Below, piece after piece: positions 21,781 to 34,289 of a DNA stretch of 64,000 bases. Numbering within the stretch: the stretch's first letter is position 1; every line of letters starts with the position of its first letter. The stretch comes from Adiantum capillus-veneris (taxonomy: Eukaryota > Streptophyta > Polypodiopsida > Polypodiales > Pteridaceae): positions 122,101,970 to 122,165,969 of the forward strand of contig CM043962.1 in the NCBI GenBank assembly GCA_014529385.2, given 5' to 3'. Both the position numbers and the translations under genes were made by a program. The notes under the pieces are model-generated. The model was not told the origin of the DNA. It worked only from the letters and a program-made list of their open reading frames with translations, and did no database searches.

Positions 21781-24700
21781 TGAGTACTTTAAAGGAGTAA
21801 TCAAAACTAAGAGGTTTCTAAAGACATAACCAGTTTTCAAACTTTTTGAAGGTACTAGAATAATGTAAGAAAACCTTGGCACAACTTTCCATGAAGTTGT
21901 GAGCCAGATTTCCAACTTGCATGAGTATCTTGAAAAGCTCATAGCTACTAAGGGATAGAATAGGGAGTGTCCTCATGTTAGACTTCTGAACATTTTGGAA
22001 CACACAGAACTGCATGTTCACCCCTAATGTAGGTTACATGCCAACATACTTTGTCAGCACACCTACTAAGTCCTTGACTTATGAAACGGTATCCAACCCC
22101 ACCACAACAGGTGTTCAAAGTTGAAAACCTAACCTAAGCAAATTCTAGAATAGGGAGAGAATCGCCCATTCACAATGCATTGTGCTAACGTATGCGCTTT
22201 GCATATCCTTTAGCAAAGAATACATGTAAGCTGCCCATCCAATGCAGAATGAATAACAGCAGTAAGAGTGAGGTACTTTGATCCACAAGCACCCAAACCG
22301 AGCCATGATCTCTATTGCTGATTGGTGGACCCAAAAGTATTCTCATAGAGATGCTGCACATAGAGTGCAAAATGCTTCATAAGCAACTGATGTGATGAAT
22401 ATGCATGCCGCTCCAAATCAGCCTTTGCTAAACACTACGCCCATAACACCTAGTGTGCATGCATTTAGCAAAAAACAAATCCGTATTTGTATATCCATGG
22501 TCATATTTTCCAATACTTATAACAATTGTGATGCTCGTAACACACATTAAAGAGGAATGTAAATAGTTCTGAAAAGAAACTAAATATTGTCCTTTGCAAT
22601 CATTTGCAAGCCTTGCTGAAACGTTTGAACCATAGTAGAAGGTGAAACATTAATCACTTCTAGGGACAAACAATGAAACTTTTTCATTAACCACTCAGAG
22701 CCTTGCTATATGTATAAACAACCATCTGTAATCTTGTTTAGCAGTACTTGTACATGAACAAGTCATTCTAAGTATCCGACAATTTTTGGCCACCGAAATT
22801 GTTCCTGATATGTTGTGCTGAAAGTGGTCTAGAAAACAGATTTAACCAGCACCTAGGGACTTTGTCGTGACACATACTTGAAATAGGGGGTGCCAGCCCC
22901 AGCCCCAGAGACTCATATTCTCCACATGTGGAATATGTCTCATGTAAGAATGTTGGAAAAAAGAACATCCTTCAAGTACAAGATGTACTTGTGCATGGAG
23001 GTAACTGCAAACATTCTACAACGGGAGTGAGAGGGAACCTCATTAGACTTGCTCCACACTGGCTAAACCGAACTCCTCGATTTCCTAGACCATGTTGCAT
23101 CCCATGTGACAACATGTGCCAAATTAACTCTTTAAATGGGTCTATAATAACTGTATAATGCAAAAACTTACATTGGACACTATGGCCCCAAAGTCTTGGT
23201 TCTTACATGACCTTGTCATCTCTCTGAAGAACAAAAATGGATGACAACATAGTATATGCATCCTACGTAGAAACATCAAACCAAAAAACATAAAACCAAA
23301 TCAAATGCATACCTAGAGAGTGAACATAGTGTTCACTTATTTGTAGGCATCTGTCCAAATTTCCCGCCTGCAAAGGCCTAGGAACACTAATTGAAAATTA
23401 GTAAAATGCAAGTAGTATTGCACATGATTGTACATGTAACCTTGGGTGTTGCCTTTGCAATCCAGACCCCTTGGTTAAAGCAAACCCCTTGGTTAAACAT
23501 TGCATAAAAACTGCTCAACGAGCAACTGGCCCTTGGCTCTTGTTCGTGACCGCCGTTGGGTTTGCCCCTGACATTTTATTACTCTTGAAGTTGAAATATT
23601 TCCACTACCCTTTGGCAGTTTGTGGGATTATTTCCTTGAAATTGCAAGTGTGAAGGTTCCAAGAATGGACCATCAACCCGTACTAAGTGATTTAGTAATC
23701 ACGTGTTGGGTCTTACCCCAAATTGTACTCATATAAGCACTCTTAGTGCTAATAGGAGCTCCATTGAAATTGGAGTCGTATGCACAACTAGATCTTTGTC
23801 ATACCCAAAAATCCATAATGTGGGGTTTTTGTGAGCAATTGTACAGTCTAAAATGTTGGCTTCATCCTTACACCTTGGTAGAGATAAGCTCGTACGAGTT
23901 TAAGACATTCAAAAACTCAACTTGACTTGCACACTTAAAGTGTGGAGTGTGAAAATAATGTCCAAAAAATCACTAATGGCAAGACTCTTGCTTGTCCATT
24001 TACAAACAGATGGCTCTTAGCCATGCCCAAAGAGGTGGTAAGTGATGGCTCTTAGCCCTTCCTATTACCATATTATCATAGAAAGAGTTTAATAAAATCG
24101 TGTCTCCTTTCCCACATAGAAGTTGGAAAGAGAGAGAAAGAGAGAATGCTGGGCTGAGGAAATCCCCTTATCCCAATGTGCTGTTGAATGCCCTTTTCAA
24201 ATGCTCAACTGCAGACCGTGTCAGTGTCATAGATTATCCTCTAAGCGTACATCAGTGTAATTGTACCATGCCCTCGTAGAGAGAGGTACCAAAAGTCACA
24301 TCTTGACCCACTTACCTTGTATGTGAGCGTGACTATATTAGGGTGCAGATGTATGGCATGTTGCTTGTGAATAAACATAAAAATAAAATGTCTAAAAACA
24401 ACAACAACTGAGTTTGTCCTTCACAGAGTAGCTAGTGCTATAGCGGAAGTGTATGCAATGATGGGTGGTGTACGTCCATCATACTAGTATGCCATGCATA
24501 CATACCAAAAAATGGAATGATAAGCCCTTGGCTTCAATGACAGTCTCAACCATGTGAGCCTCTGGTGTTGCAAAAACTATGAGCTTATATCCACATAGTG
24601 CCAAATATGTGTGCCCTTATCATTGTTTTGAAGTCAATCGATAATACCTTGGCACATAAGAGAAGTAGTGCTTCACATGAAGACAGGAAAAGCACTTTGC

Positions 24701-26375
24701 TTGATGCAGTGGCTTCTTATGGAGTCTGCCGAAGCACTTTGCTTTGCACAGTAGAGAGATCTTATGTAATGTAAACGAGATTGTTTAGAAAGTTTACGCT
24801 AAACTGGCTTATAGCCATATGTACTGATCAAGTGAGTTAGCATACATAGGATATACACCCTCGGGGGATGTAAAAACCTGCAAACATATTGGCAAGTTTT
24901 CCCAAGTTCGTATGCGAAGAGCATATTCCAAAGTGTGGAAATCACAATGCGAAATACCAAAGGGAAGCCTTGCTTCACCTAAGTACTCATGGAGTTTTGG
25001 TGCGCATAGCTAAGAGACACTTTTGCCAATTGACAATGGCATAGAAAAAGAAGGTCGATCGTGTTGAGCAGTTACAGATAATCAACCTTGTCGAATTGTG
25101 CAATGTGTTGAAAACGGAAAAATACTTGCAAGAGATGTTCCTTGCACCTGCTTGGCTTGCTTATTCTATTATTGAAGATTTTGTAGACGGAGCCGTGCTC
25201 TCGTGATATCGTAGAAAACTCATTGGATCACACTTGTTGAGAATGGGTGGATCCTGTTGTTGCCTGATTGCAACAATGACAAACAACTGGCCTAGGAGCC
25301 ATGTCCTAGCAAACTTGGTTTACAACTTCTTGAAAGTGTAATCAGTGGTTGGCCTTGCCAAATATTGGCACCTTAAATGCCACAAGCCTTGCCTGTACCA
25401 GCATGGCATAGGCCTTTCCTGAACCGGAGGAGCAAACATTGCCGAGGATAAAAAAATTTCGAGCCAAAACTGGCAATTTGACAACCATAATGGTAGACCC
25501 TTGATAGGATAATTTATTCGGCCAACGACTGTGCTCGTAGCCATTTAAGATATCACATGCCATGCATGAAAAATGTTCAAGACTTACCGAACATGCTCAA
25601 ATTGCTCCATGCTTTGCTTGTTGTGCATATAATGCAATGAGATCTATGAGATTCAAAGAAGTTATAATTGAAAACATTAAAGTCGACTTGCTTACTAACT
25701 CTTATAAGTCCACTTCGAACGGCGGAAACATGTCTTCGTAGCCACAATGCAACATCTTGCATGTTACATGGCCCTCCATGCCAAGCTTACTATGAATCCA
25801 TGTTGGATCACAGCCGTCCCGATTTAATATCAGTTAAGCTATAACCATAACTTTCTTCTTCGTAAAGAGTACACAATGTTGCAAATTTAAAATGTGTATT
25901 GTAATTGACTGGATCGATGGCGGATTTGAAGTGTTAGTACTCTCCATGCTGCAATCGTTGTTGCCACCATCCATGGACTGCTTGCCTGCATGGTCAGTCC
26001 ACCATGGGCCGCAGCCCTTAGCGAGAGAGGGTGCCCAAAAATAGGGCGCCCTAAATAAAATTTAACCTTGAAAATTATGAACTTCAAACCCTTGGCCATG
26101 GCGGCTGCTGCAGACATCGCACGCAGGGAAAAAAGCATTTGCTCCATCTTCTGCCGACTCCGAATGGCCTCAGCAATGAAACGTAAAGTATAGAGTATAC
26201 CATGGCACTTCTTTTTGGAGCTTATCGTGCCCCCAACTGCGCAGGTCCACCGTGTCGTCTTTTGCATGCAAGGGAGGTTTCCCCCGTGGTCGTATTCTCT
26301 GTTGAACCCGCCACCCTCATGTAAGGGACCGCTTGCGCGTCCCCTGTTCTCTATCCAAACCCACCATGGGACTTC
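21781..26375. other. Non-coding interior of element X
   Basis: About 4.6 kb with only short chance ORFs (60-76 residues). No retroelement domain, tRNA, or long repeat was recognised. There is a repeated phrase GGCTCTTAGCC at 24010 and 24044. The composition is more GC-balanced than the gypsy remnants. Confidence 0.5.
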
Positions 26376-26498
<123 letters not shown>

Positions 26499-26589
26499 AT
26501 ATGTCGGAGCTTCCATGAATGGAGAGAGAGAAAAAGAGAGCGACCTTGCTTCCATTCCCTCCACCCTCCTTCTCCTTCCTCCCCCCTGA

Positions 26590-26599
26590 GCTCTGATAC
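26590..26599 (-). promoter_or_regulatory. Primer binding site of element X
   Basis: On the minus strand this reads GTATCAGAGC, 3 bases inside the LTR end. It matches ten bases of the initiator tRNA-Met primer site (TGGTATCAGAGC) seen in copia A. Confidence 0.65.
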
Positions 26600-26602
26600 T
26601 AG

Positions 26603-26742
26603 TGAAAGGCTGGATTGAACCCTGGATCCTCCTCCCAGCAAATGCCCTAAACGGATCCCTTATCCACACTTTCAGTCCGGCCCTTGGCCTAAGTCCTTGA
26701 CTCCCCTAGGTCGGGCCCTGCCCTCTAGCCCTTGGCCTGACA
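26603..26742 (-). repeat. Element X LTR (5' in element orientation)
   Basis: Starts TGTCAGGCCAAGGGC on the minus strand and ends CAGCCTTTCA, that is TG...CA. It is followed by the primer binding site and flanked outside by the CTTTC duplication. Confidence 0.7.
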
Positions 26743-27056
26743 CTTTCCATCTTTATAGCACAAGGAACACAAAGATTGTATTGTACCAAGTCTCTCTTGA
26801 TGGGAGAATCTATAATACAAACACCTTTTGGAGGGGGGGCGACTCCAAGTAAATTCAGTCCTCAACTATTGTCATGTTCTCTAATACTCTCTCTATTACA
26901 AAAGTATTATTCATGCCAAGTTAATTAAGTACTATGTTCATGTTGCTACCATCAATTAAGTTCACCCTCTATGTTCTCAAAGTAATCTCACAAAAATGCT
27001 CACTCTAATTCTCTTAATTTAGCTATTCTCAAAGTTCATAGGCCATTTCCATTATA
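26743..27056 (+). repeat. Gypsy A 5' LTR, right part
   Basis: From CTTTCCATCTTTATAGCA to GGCCATTTCCATTATA it matches 33366-33691 of the 3' LTR, apart from a ~9-base gap. Expected end CA has become TA. Confidence 0.85.
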
Positions 27057-27057
27057 G

Positions 27058-27069
27058 TGATATCAGAGC
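27058..27069 (+). promoter_or_regulatory. Primer binding site of gypsy A
   Basis: TGATATCAGAGC differs by one base from TGGTATCAGAGC, the site for initiator tRNA-Met, and lies one base after the LTR end. It would prime minus-strand DNA synthesis. Confidence 0.8.
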
Positions 27070-27426
27070 GTTTGGTTTCTCTTTCCTTGCTTAGGAAGAG
27101 AGGTCCTTAAGTAGCCTATTAATGGTTGATTTTGTTAATTATATTACGGTAAGTGGGACTGGGATCTATTATCGGTTTTGTTGAGCCCACTAAGTGGGAT
27201 ATGGCGCACACCTTGGGAGATTTGGTCTTAATAATGGGTCTTTTTAGACTTGCCTACGGCTTTACCATTATTGAGCCATAAGAAGCCCAAAAGGAGCTAT
27301 CCCTCAGCAATTCTACTATGTTAGACCCACTCCACTACTCTCTATAATTAACCAATTTGAGCAGTGGATATAGATACTTAAGTGCTTATTTTCAAAGGCT
27401 AAGAGGAGTAGGAACTAAGGTTTTGA

Positions 27427-28815
27427 AGTGCCAAAGGATACACTAAGTAAACGCATAAGTGTAATTAGCATGGCTGACAATAACCAAGAAAGTAGAATGA
27501 GCATTGATAATTTTGATTTTGCACATGAAGGTGCTAATGATGATGCCCCCATGTTTATCAATTGTCTTGTTACTAGGTTGCATCAAGCTATGGGCAAGCC
27601 AAAGTTACCCAACAACTTTGTGCTCATGGAATTTCCCTTTCTCTCCAAGAGGAGAGAGAGTTTAGGAGGCCTCATGATAAGACTCCCAAAAGAAGACTCT
27701 CTCCCATAAGAGAGGAGGAATCCAAAGAACGAGAAAGAAGTGAATCCCTAAGTTCCTCTAAAGATATGGCTCCATGAAGATGGCAGTCTAAACTGTCACC
27801 AACTCCTCCCAAGAAGAAACGATCAACCCATAGTCCTTCTCCTCGTCACTCCGAAGGGAAGAGAGAAAACAAAGGAAGAAAAGGTCAAGAAAGAGGTCAC
27901 CCTATTCTCCTTCTTCTTCACCTTCCTCCTGTCCCGATGAAAGCTATGGCTATTCTCCTAGAGAATACAAGAAGGGAGGACATCGCAAATCAAACCCTAC
28001 ATGGTGAAGATCACAAAAGCTCAAGAAGTTCAAAGAGGGAGGAAAGAGTATCTCTTTTCTCACCTATGATGGCACTGTTGGTGCCACCGACAAAGTATTG
28101 GCCTTCATCCAACAATTTGATGCAGCCTTTGGAGACGAGGGCTTCACAGAGTCCTCCAAGCTACACCATGTAGCTATGCACTTCCATAAATCTACTCGTC
28201 AATGGTGGGCTAGCCTTCGTGGCAATGGCGAGGCCCCAAAGACATGGAAAACTCTACGAGTTTCCATCATGAAGCAATTCCTTGCAAGCGATGCCAAGGA
28301 CAAAGTGCTCACCAAATGGCGAAGTTTAAAGCTACTCTTCAACGAGTCTATCCATAAATATGTAGACAAGTTTTTGGGATTTACATCTCAAAGCTACAGT
28401 CTTTCAAAGGATAGACTTTGCCGAACAAAAGCAACAATTTTGTGTGGGATTACCTAAAGAAATGGCCGAGTATGTCAACTCACAACGGCTTAGGACTATC
28501 ACCGAAGTCATCCACCGCACTATGGTTGCTTCAAGGATCAATTTCCAACAAGGGGCGAGAAGAAATTTCAAGCCTATGGAAAACAAGGATCGAAATGAAG
28601 CTAAAGGGGAGAGCAATGCTTAAAACTCTTCCCAAGGCAACACCAACACCAACAACAACAAGGCCAAGGAGAAAGGAGCTTACAAAGGTAAAGATAATCT
28701 CTCTCCCAAAGAATTAGAGGCTTTTTGTAAAGACCATAAATGCTTTAAGCGTAGGGAGCAAGGACATGGTTATCGTTCTTGCCCCAAAAGAAATGTACTT
28801 AATGACACTCCTAGA
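27427..28815 (+). pseudogene. Gypsy A gag, broken
   Basis: The frame from about 27471 (MADNNQESRMSIDNFDFAHE) leads through an Arg/Ser-rich stretch around 27650-27930 into the gag core (28098-28457): IQQFDAAFGDEGFTESSKLH, QWWASLRGNGEAPKTWKTLR, KQFLASDAKDKVLTKWRSL, HKYVDKFLGF. Frameshifts occur near 27700, 28090 and 28400. At 28740-28790 the zinc knuckle reads CFKRREQGHGYRSC: the second cysteine is Arg, whereas the gypsy B copy has CFKCGEQGHGYRSC. Gag forms the virus-like particle and binds RNA in the cytoplasm; the lost zinc ligand alone would impair this. Confidence 0.85.
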
Positions 28816-31800
28816 GCTTCCATGGTTGAAGCTCCAAAAGAGGATACTCATTGCAAAGGCTCATACCTCTCCTATTCTTGGGGAAAAGTAAGGGATCATG
28901 ATGCCCTTATTCTCTTTGACCCTGGCTCTACACACAACTTTATATCAACGGAGTTGGCCACTAAGTTGGGCATTCAAGATTTCGAGATGGGAGATACTAT
29001 AATCGCCGATGGAGCTTTTAAGGGATGCCAAGCCTCCGTTACTCCCTTGATTGGGAAGTTGAGGCTTCATGTCCAAATCTACATCGACAAAGAAGACCTT
29101 TTTTTTATCTCTCCTCTCCAACATGAGGAGTTATCCTAGGGGCACCACGGTTTAACCGCATGGCTACCAACATGAAGTTCCTTGGAAGGAGAATCTATTT
29201 CACCTACAGGGAAAAGAGCATGTACATAGATGCCAATAATTCAAGGAACACCATATCTCTAGTAAATAGGCCTGCTTTTGATAAGTAAATGAAAAGCTCT
29301 ATTTTTGCGTATATGATTTTTGTTAGAGAATTTGTAAATGATTCTTATGTTTTCACAAGTAGCAATAAAGGGAATCAAGAGGAATTAGAATTGTCTAATT
29401 TCCTAAATGGATTCCAAGATGTTTTCATTGATGACATCCCTAGTGAGCTACCTCCAAAACGAGGGGATGATGACCATGCAATAGAGCTTCCACTAGGAAG
29501 CTCACCGCCTAATAAACCTCCTTATTGAGTTTCACAAGCTCAACAAGAGAAGATCATGAAGCAAGTGCATGAATTGGTGCAAAAAGGGATGGTGAGGCCT
29601 AGCTTCTCTCCATTCTCTTCACCAATACTTTTAGTGCAAAAGAGAGATGGCACATATCACATGTGTATCAACTATAGAGCACTAAATAGGATCACTATTA
29701 AAAATAAAAGATTTCCTGTGCTGCGGGTAGAAGATCTATTTGATAAGTTACAAGTTTTGGCCTGGCAAATGCTCCAGATGCATTCAAACTCACAATGGGA
29801 AAAAATCTTCAGGCCGCTCAAATTCTCTTGAGGAGTACAAGTGACACCTCCAGGTAATCTTTCAAGTTGTGAGAGAGAAGCAGCTTTTCATTAATCAGAA
29901 GAAAAGTGAATTTTCCTACAAGAGATTCAATATTTAGGTCACATTATCTCTCAAGATGGTATATGTATGAATCCATCAAAGTTGGAGGTAATAAAAGCAT
30001 GGCCTAATCTAAGGATTCTACATGAGCTAATAAGCTTTATTGGTATGTGTGCATACTATAGACGCTTCATAGAAAAATTCTCTCAAATAGCAGGACCATT
30101 GCATGACATAACAAGGAAGAACGTTAAGTACTCATGGACTGCTAAAGGACAAAATGCTTTTGACAAGCTCAAAGAGACGCTTACCTCCCAACTAGCTCAG
30201 CCCTTATGCTTACGGATCTCTCAAAGCCATCTGAGGTCCAATGTGATGCTTGTGGACCTGTGGTGATTGCCTTGGAGCAGTTTTGCTTCAAGAAGGGCAT
30301 GACATAGCATATGAGAGCCGAAGGCTCAATATGAATGAACGGGTCTTGGGCATTTATGAGAAAGAGCTTTTAGTTGTTCTACATGTCCTAGACACATGGA
30401 AGCACTATTTATTGGGGACTCCATTCATCCTACGAATGGATCACAAAGCCTCAAGAACTTCATGACGCAAACTAAGCTCTCCGATAAACAAATGAGGTGG
30501 GAAAATTTTCTTTTGCAATTTAAATTTCATATTGCTCACATTGCTGGCAAGCACAATCAAGTGGTCGATGCACTTTCACAACAACCAAGGGTAAATGTGG
30601 TGTCTATAGCAACTCACAATGATCTATCTTTTATGGTAGACAAGTATACTATTAACCAAGACTTTAAGTAGGTAATTACAGCCTTTGCATTAGGAAGAAA
30701 AAAGGAACCATTCACTTTGAAGGATGGTTATCTTTCAAACGGCAATAGGCTATGTGTTACTCACCAATACAATAAGAAATTCATGTATGAATCCCATGCT
30801 TCTCCTTATGCGGGGCAAGAATGATTCCATAATCTACTCTTCAAGGAGTAGAAATGTATTTATGTTGGTCTACCATGAAAAGTAAACATACAAGAGTGTG
30901 TTTCAAAATGCGTGTTATACCAAAAATTGAAATTTGATTGAGGGAAACAACTTGGATTGTTTCAGTCGATAGGCTTAGCAAGAAAACACACTCTATGCCT
31001 GTCAAAAAGACTATTAAGGCACATCAAACAGCAACCCTCTTTAGATCTCAAATTTTCAAGTATCATGGCTTGCCAACATCCATAGTGTCGGACAAAGATC
31101 TTAGAATGACCAGTAATTTCTAGAGGGGTCTCTTTGAGAATCTAGGAAGTAGATTAAATTTCTCTTTCAGGCTATTATCCACAAACGGATGACCAAAGTG
31201 AAATAACTAATCTAATGATTCTTGAATTTACTAAAAGCCTATTTCATGGAAGTAGATCAATGTTCTCAATGAAAGAAGTACCTACCTTTTATAGAGTATG
31301 CGTACAATGACACTGTACATACTTCTATGGGGAAAGCACTTTTCATGGTTAAAGAGGGAAGATCCAAAAGTCCCTTACTACTTAAAGTATGGGAAGATCT
31401 TCACTGCTGATGAATATAGCCGAGACTTACAAGAATCTTTTCCAAAGATTAAAAAGGTTATATCCATCTCACAGCAAAGGCAAAAAGGGCTGTTGCTAAT
31501 AAGCACAGAATAGCCTTAGCCTTTAAGAAAAATAATTGGGTCTTGCTAAAGTTTCTCAAGGCTCATCTAAGGCACACTATGGGCAAGAATCCTACGAGCC
31601 ACCAAGAGTATTATGCTAAACTAGCAAAAAGATACTATCGTTCTTTCTTTTAAAATTCTTAAGCCAATCAATGAGATGGCTTATTAGTTAAAGTTTCCAA
31701 CCGTTGGCTCATTCACAATGCTAACCATGTGTGCCTACTCAAGCCTTACAAAGGAGAGCCACCAAAAGAACCAATAATGGAGGACCCGCCAGAGATCGAA

Positions 31801-31990
31801 GATCAAGAAGAGGTGTTGTAGCCCGAATCGATTCTTCGACACGAAGACAAGGTACTAAAAAATGGTAACTTTATCCAATAATATCTTGTTAAGTTTAAGA
31901 ATTATCCTTTTAAAGACGCTAGATGGATGCAAGGAACCTGGCTTACGGATAATTGGAACCTTGTCAATGCTTACAATGCTACACTAAAGT
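28816..31990 (+). pseudogene. Gypsy A pol (protease, RT, RNase H, integrase, chromodomain), broken
   Basis: Protease: LFDPGSTHNFISTELATKLG (28912-28970). RT start: QKGMVRPSFSPFSSPILLVQ, KRDGTYHMCINYRALNRI (29556-29760). Between 29790 and 29880 the palm, including the YxDD catalytic motif, is deleted; sequence resumes in QLFINQKKSEF (29880). RT thumb: EVIKAWPNLR, FIGMCAYYRRFIEKFSQIAG (29967-30100). RNase H across two frames (30250-30671): CGDCLGAVLLQEGHDIAYES, YEKELLVVLHVLDTWKHYLL, HIAHIAGKHNQVVDALS. Integrase: VDRLSKKTHSMPVKKTIKAH, YHGLPTSIVSDKDLRM (30938-31123), then heavily decayed sequence to LLKPYKGEPPKEPIMEDPPE and a chromodomain remnant YLVKFKNYPFKDARWMQGTW (31740-31960). At least eight stops or shifts. 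The copy cannot make active RT. Confidence 0.88.
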
Positions 31991-32350
31991 AAGCAAATGA
32001 AAATGCATTTTAAATGAACAATGTTTTTGTCTTATAATACTCGTTCTCTTTCTTTTATTGTGCACAAAATTTAAGAAGTATGCATACTTAGGATCATTCT
32101 TGTGGTGACGACGTCTCCCAAACACCAAGTAGAGCTTGCCACTCTACTTTGGAAGTATGGTATGGACTAAAGAGCGACATGCTTGCGGTAGCTACGTCTC
32201 CCGAGCACCAAATGGATTAGTCATCCATTCTAGAATGATTTCGTAGGGTAAAAAGGGATCCTCTATCCTCTAAGAAACATGGACTAATGACTAGGCTTTA
32301 TCTTCTCTACCTCATAGTCGAGAACGACTATGATTTCAAGAGAGAGGTAA
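31991..32350 (+). other. Gypsy A untranslated tail and polypurine tract
   Basis: No ORF. It holds paired phrases ACGACGTCTCCCAAACACCAA (32106) and CTACGTCTCCCGAGCACCAA (32190), and CATAGTCGAGAACGACTATG (32315), a 9-base inverted repeat. The purine tract AAGAGAGAGG (32338-32347) lies just before the LTR and primes plus-strand synthesis. Confidence 0.75.
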
Positions 32351-33686
32351 TGTCATAAAATATAATATCTAACTTTACCAAATGATTTTCTCATATTAAC
32401 TGATCATTTAATATGGAAAGATAATAGGGAAACAAGAGTTAGGATATAGATATGTGCTTCTAGACCTATCTCAACAAGGGACCAAAAGAGAAATGGTTGC
32501 ATCTCAATAGAGGTCCAAAAGGAGACAGTCCACCAAAGAGCAATGTGCAATAAGTGCTTCTAAATTTACCTCAGCAAGGGACCAAGAGGGGAGATGGTTA
32601 TATCTCAATAGGGGTCCAAAAGGAGGTAGTCTACCAAAGAGCAACGTGCATCCAATGGAGCTTAAAAGACCTTAGGTTAGCTTCATTAAAGACCTCCAAA
32701 AATTAGTGTTAAAAATTCCTTTGACCTTAGGCAAGCTAGGGCTGACCTTGAGGTGGGAATCCTACCCAAGCATGAGGTGCTTGTCGGCTTGCTAAGTGTT
32801 TGTGGGAACTTAGACCAAAATCTTGAGGTGCTTCTCATATGCTTAAATGACTAAGGTTCTTGAAGTGTTCAATTCAAAGATATACTCTCAAGAGGCATAC
32901 AAAGTTTCCATGCTTGATTGACTAAGTGCTTGAAGTATTCAATTCAAACCAAATGACTTAAGAAGCATAAAAAACACATGTTCAAACGATCCTCCACATG
33001 TGGCCCTCATGAGGTGCTTGAATCCTATTGCAAAGTGCAAGAGCTCCATCTTCTTGTTGAGAAGTGGAGAGCCTACACCAACACTTTTGGCTATGGAATG
33101 CAAATCCAACCAAGAGACATGCTTCAATGCTTAAGCTTGCCATCTTCTTCATCTTCATTATTATGCTATTATGTTATGCTAAGCAAGAAGAGTGATGATA
33201 AGTGAGGAACTATTTCTTTCTCCTATGAATGATTCTTCTTCCTCTTCCCTACCCTCATTCCCTGCTAGCTCTCTCCACCTTCGAAGGTGTTTGAGCCTTG
33301 GGACTGAGGCTTGGGATAGTTAATGCTTTTTGCAAAGTTTATGTTATGCTCATGATGCATGAAGCTTTCCATCTTCATAGCATCACCAAGGTCACAAGGA
33401 ACACAAAGATTGTATTGTACCAAGTCTCTCTTGATGGGAGAATCTATAATACAAACACCTTTTGGAGGGGGGGCTGGCTCCAAGTAAATCCGGCCCTCAA
33501 CTATTGTCATGTTCTCTAACACTCACTCTTTTGCAAAAGTATTGTTCATGCCAAGTTAATTAAGTACTATGTTTATGTTGCTACCATCAATTAAGTTCAC
33601 CCTCTATGTTCTCAAAGTAATCTCACAAAAATGCTCACTCTAATTCTCTTAATTCCGCTATTCTCAAAGTTCATAGGCCATTTCCA

Positions 33687-33691
<5 letters not shown>
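32351..33691 (+). repeat. Gypsy A 3' LTR
   Basis: Starts TGTCATAAAATATAATATCT and ends GGCCATTTCCACTACA: TG...CA, 1341 bp. It matches gypsy B's LTR (53325-54819, minus). On its minus strand it contains an ORF of 85 residues (33522-33265) that gypsy B's LTR also keeps. The LTR end runs directly into the (AC)n repeat. Confidence 0.85.
33265..33522 (-). CDS. Antisense ORF in gypsy A LTR, conserved with gypsy B
   Basis: Minus-strand frame with ENMTIVEGRIYLEPAPPPKG, VCIIDSPIKRDLVQYNLCVP and GDAMKMESFMHHEHNINFAK. The gypsy B LTR carries the same frame (53467-53751, plus) with few, mostly mild changes. A third fragment in 21250-21381 keeps ESFMLHEHNINFAKSINYPK. I do not recognise a domain. It could be captured host coding sequence, or chance open frame in a well-preserved LTR. 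No promoter or start context argues for translation. Confidence 0.35.
   Translation of the reverse strand: MLENMTIVEGRIYLEPAPPPKGVCIIDSPIKRDLVQYNLCVPCDLGDAMKMESFMHHEHNINFAKSINYPKPQSQGSNTFEGGES

Positions 33692-33755
<64 letters not shown>
33688..33755. repeat. Microsatellite (AC)n
   Basis: About 34 AC units. It starts within the last bases of the gypsy A 3' LTR (ACTACA), so either the element inserted beside an AC repeat or the repeat grew from the LTR end. A GA-rich stretch follows to about 33900. Confidence 0.97.
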
Positions 33756-33758
<3 letters not shown>

Positions 33759-34289
33759 GGCGAGCAGTAGCGAGTATAAGTGAGATAGAGAGAGAGGACG
33801 GGGGAGAGTATAGGTAAGAGAGGGAGTCGGATTATGTGGAGCGAATTAGCGATCAAGGAAGATAAGAAGAGAGAGCAAAGAGGAAAAAATAGAAGGAAAG
33901 GGTATTATAGGGGAGAAAAATGGCAAGAGAATCCAAATATGGACAACACCCAAATATTGCAAGAATATTTTACTAAAAAGATAACCATCAGAGAGTAGAA
34001 AGTGAGAAATTGAACAAGATTTGAACTAATACACATTCTTGGAGGATAGTCTGGGGGGACAAGAGAGAGAAAAACATAGCAGTGAGATGGTATCTCAATA
34101 GAAGCTTGGCAATAGTTACACCAATCACGAAAATGAGATAGCACAAATGACAATAACCAAAAACAAGATAGAAGGCTCTATAGAGGGAACCCAAAGAAGA
34201 GAAGTAGGCAAGAGAACGGTTTGCAAGCCAAAACTGGAGGGCTAACAAATGGAGCTAATGTGAGTGAGGAAAGCTTGGTGGAACCGAAA

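Larger units (their letters stand above)
26743..33691 (+). mobile_element. Gypsy A: Ty3/gypsy chromovirus, main body
   Basis: Order on the plus strand: right part of the 5' LTR (26743-27056), primer binding site, gag, zinc knuckle, protease, RT, RNase H, integrase, chromodomain remnant, untranslated tail, polypurine tract, 3' LTR (32351-33691). With the left LTR part at 21250-21381 it spans 12.4 kb including nested element X. It is the same family as gypsy B (53.3-61.8 kb, minus), with high similarity in gag, protease and LTR. All coding parts are broken. Confidence 0.9.

Noticed and set aside
21781-26375. A host gene in the interior of element X
   Set aside because: No ORF over about 85 residues, no coherent exon chain and no motif on either strand.
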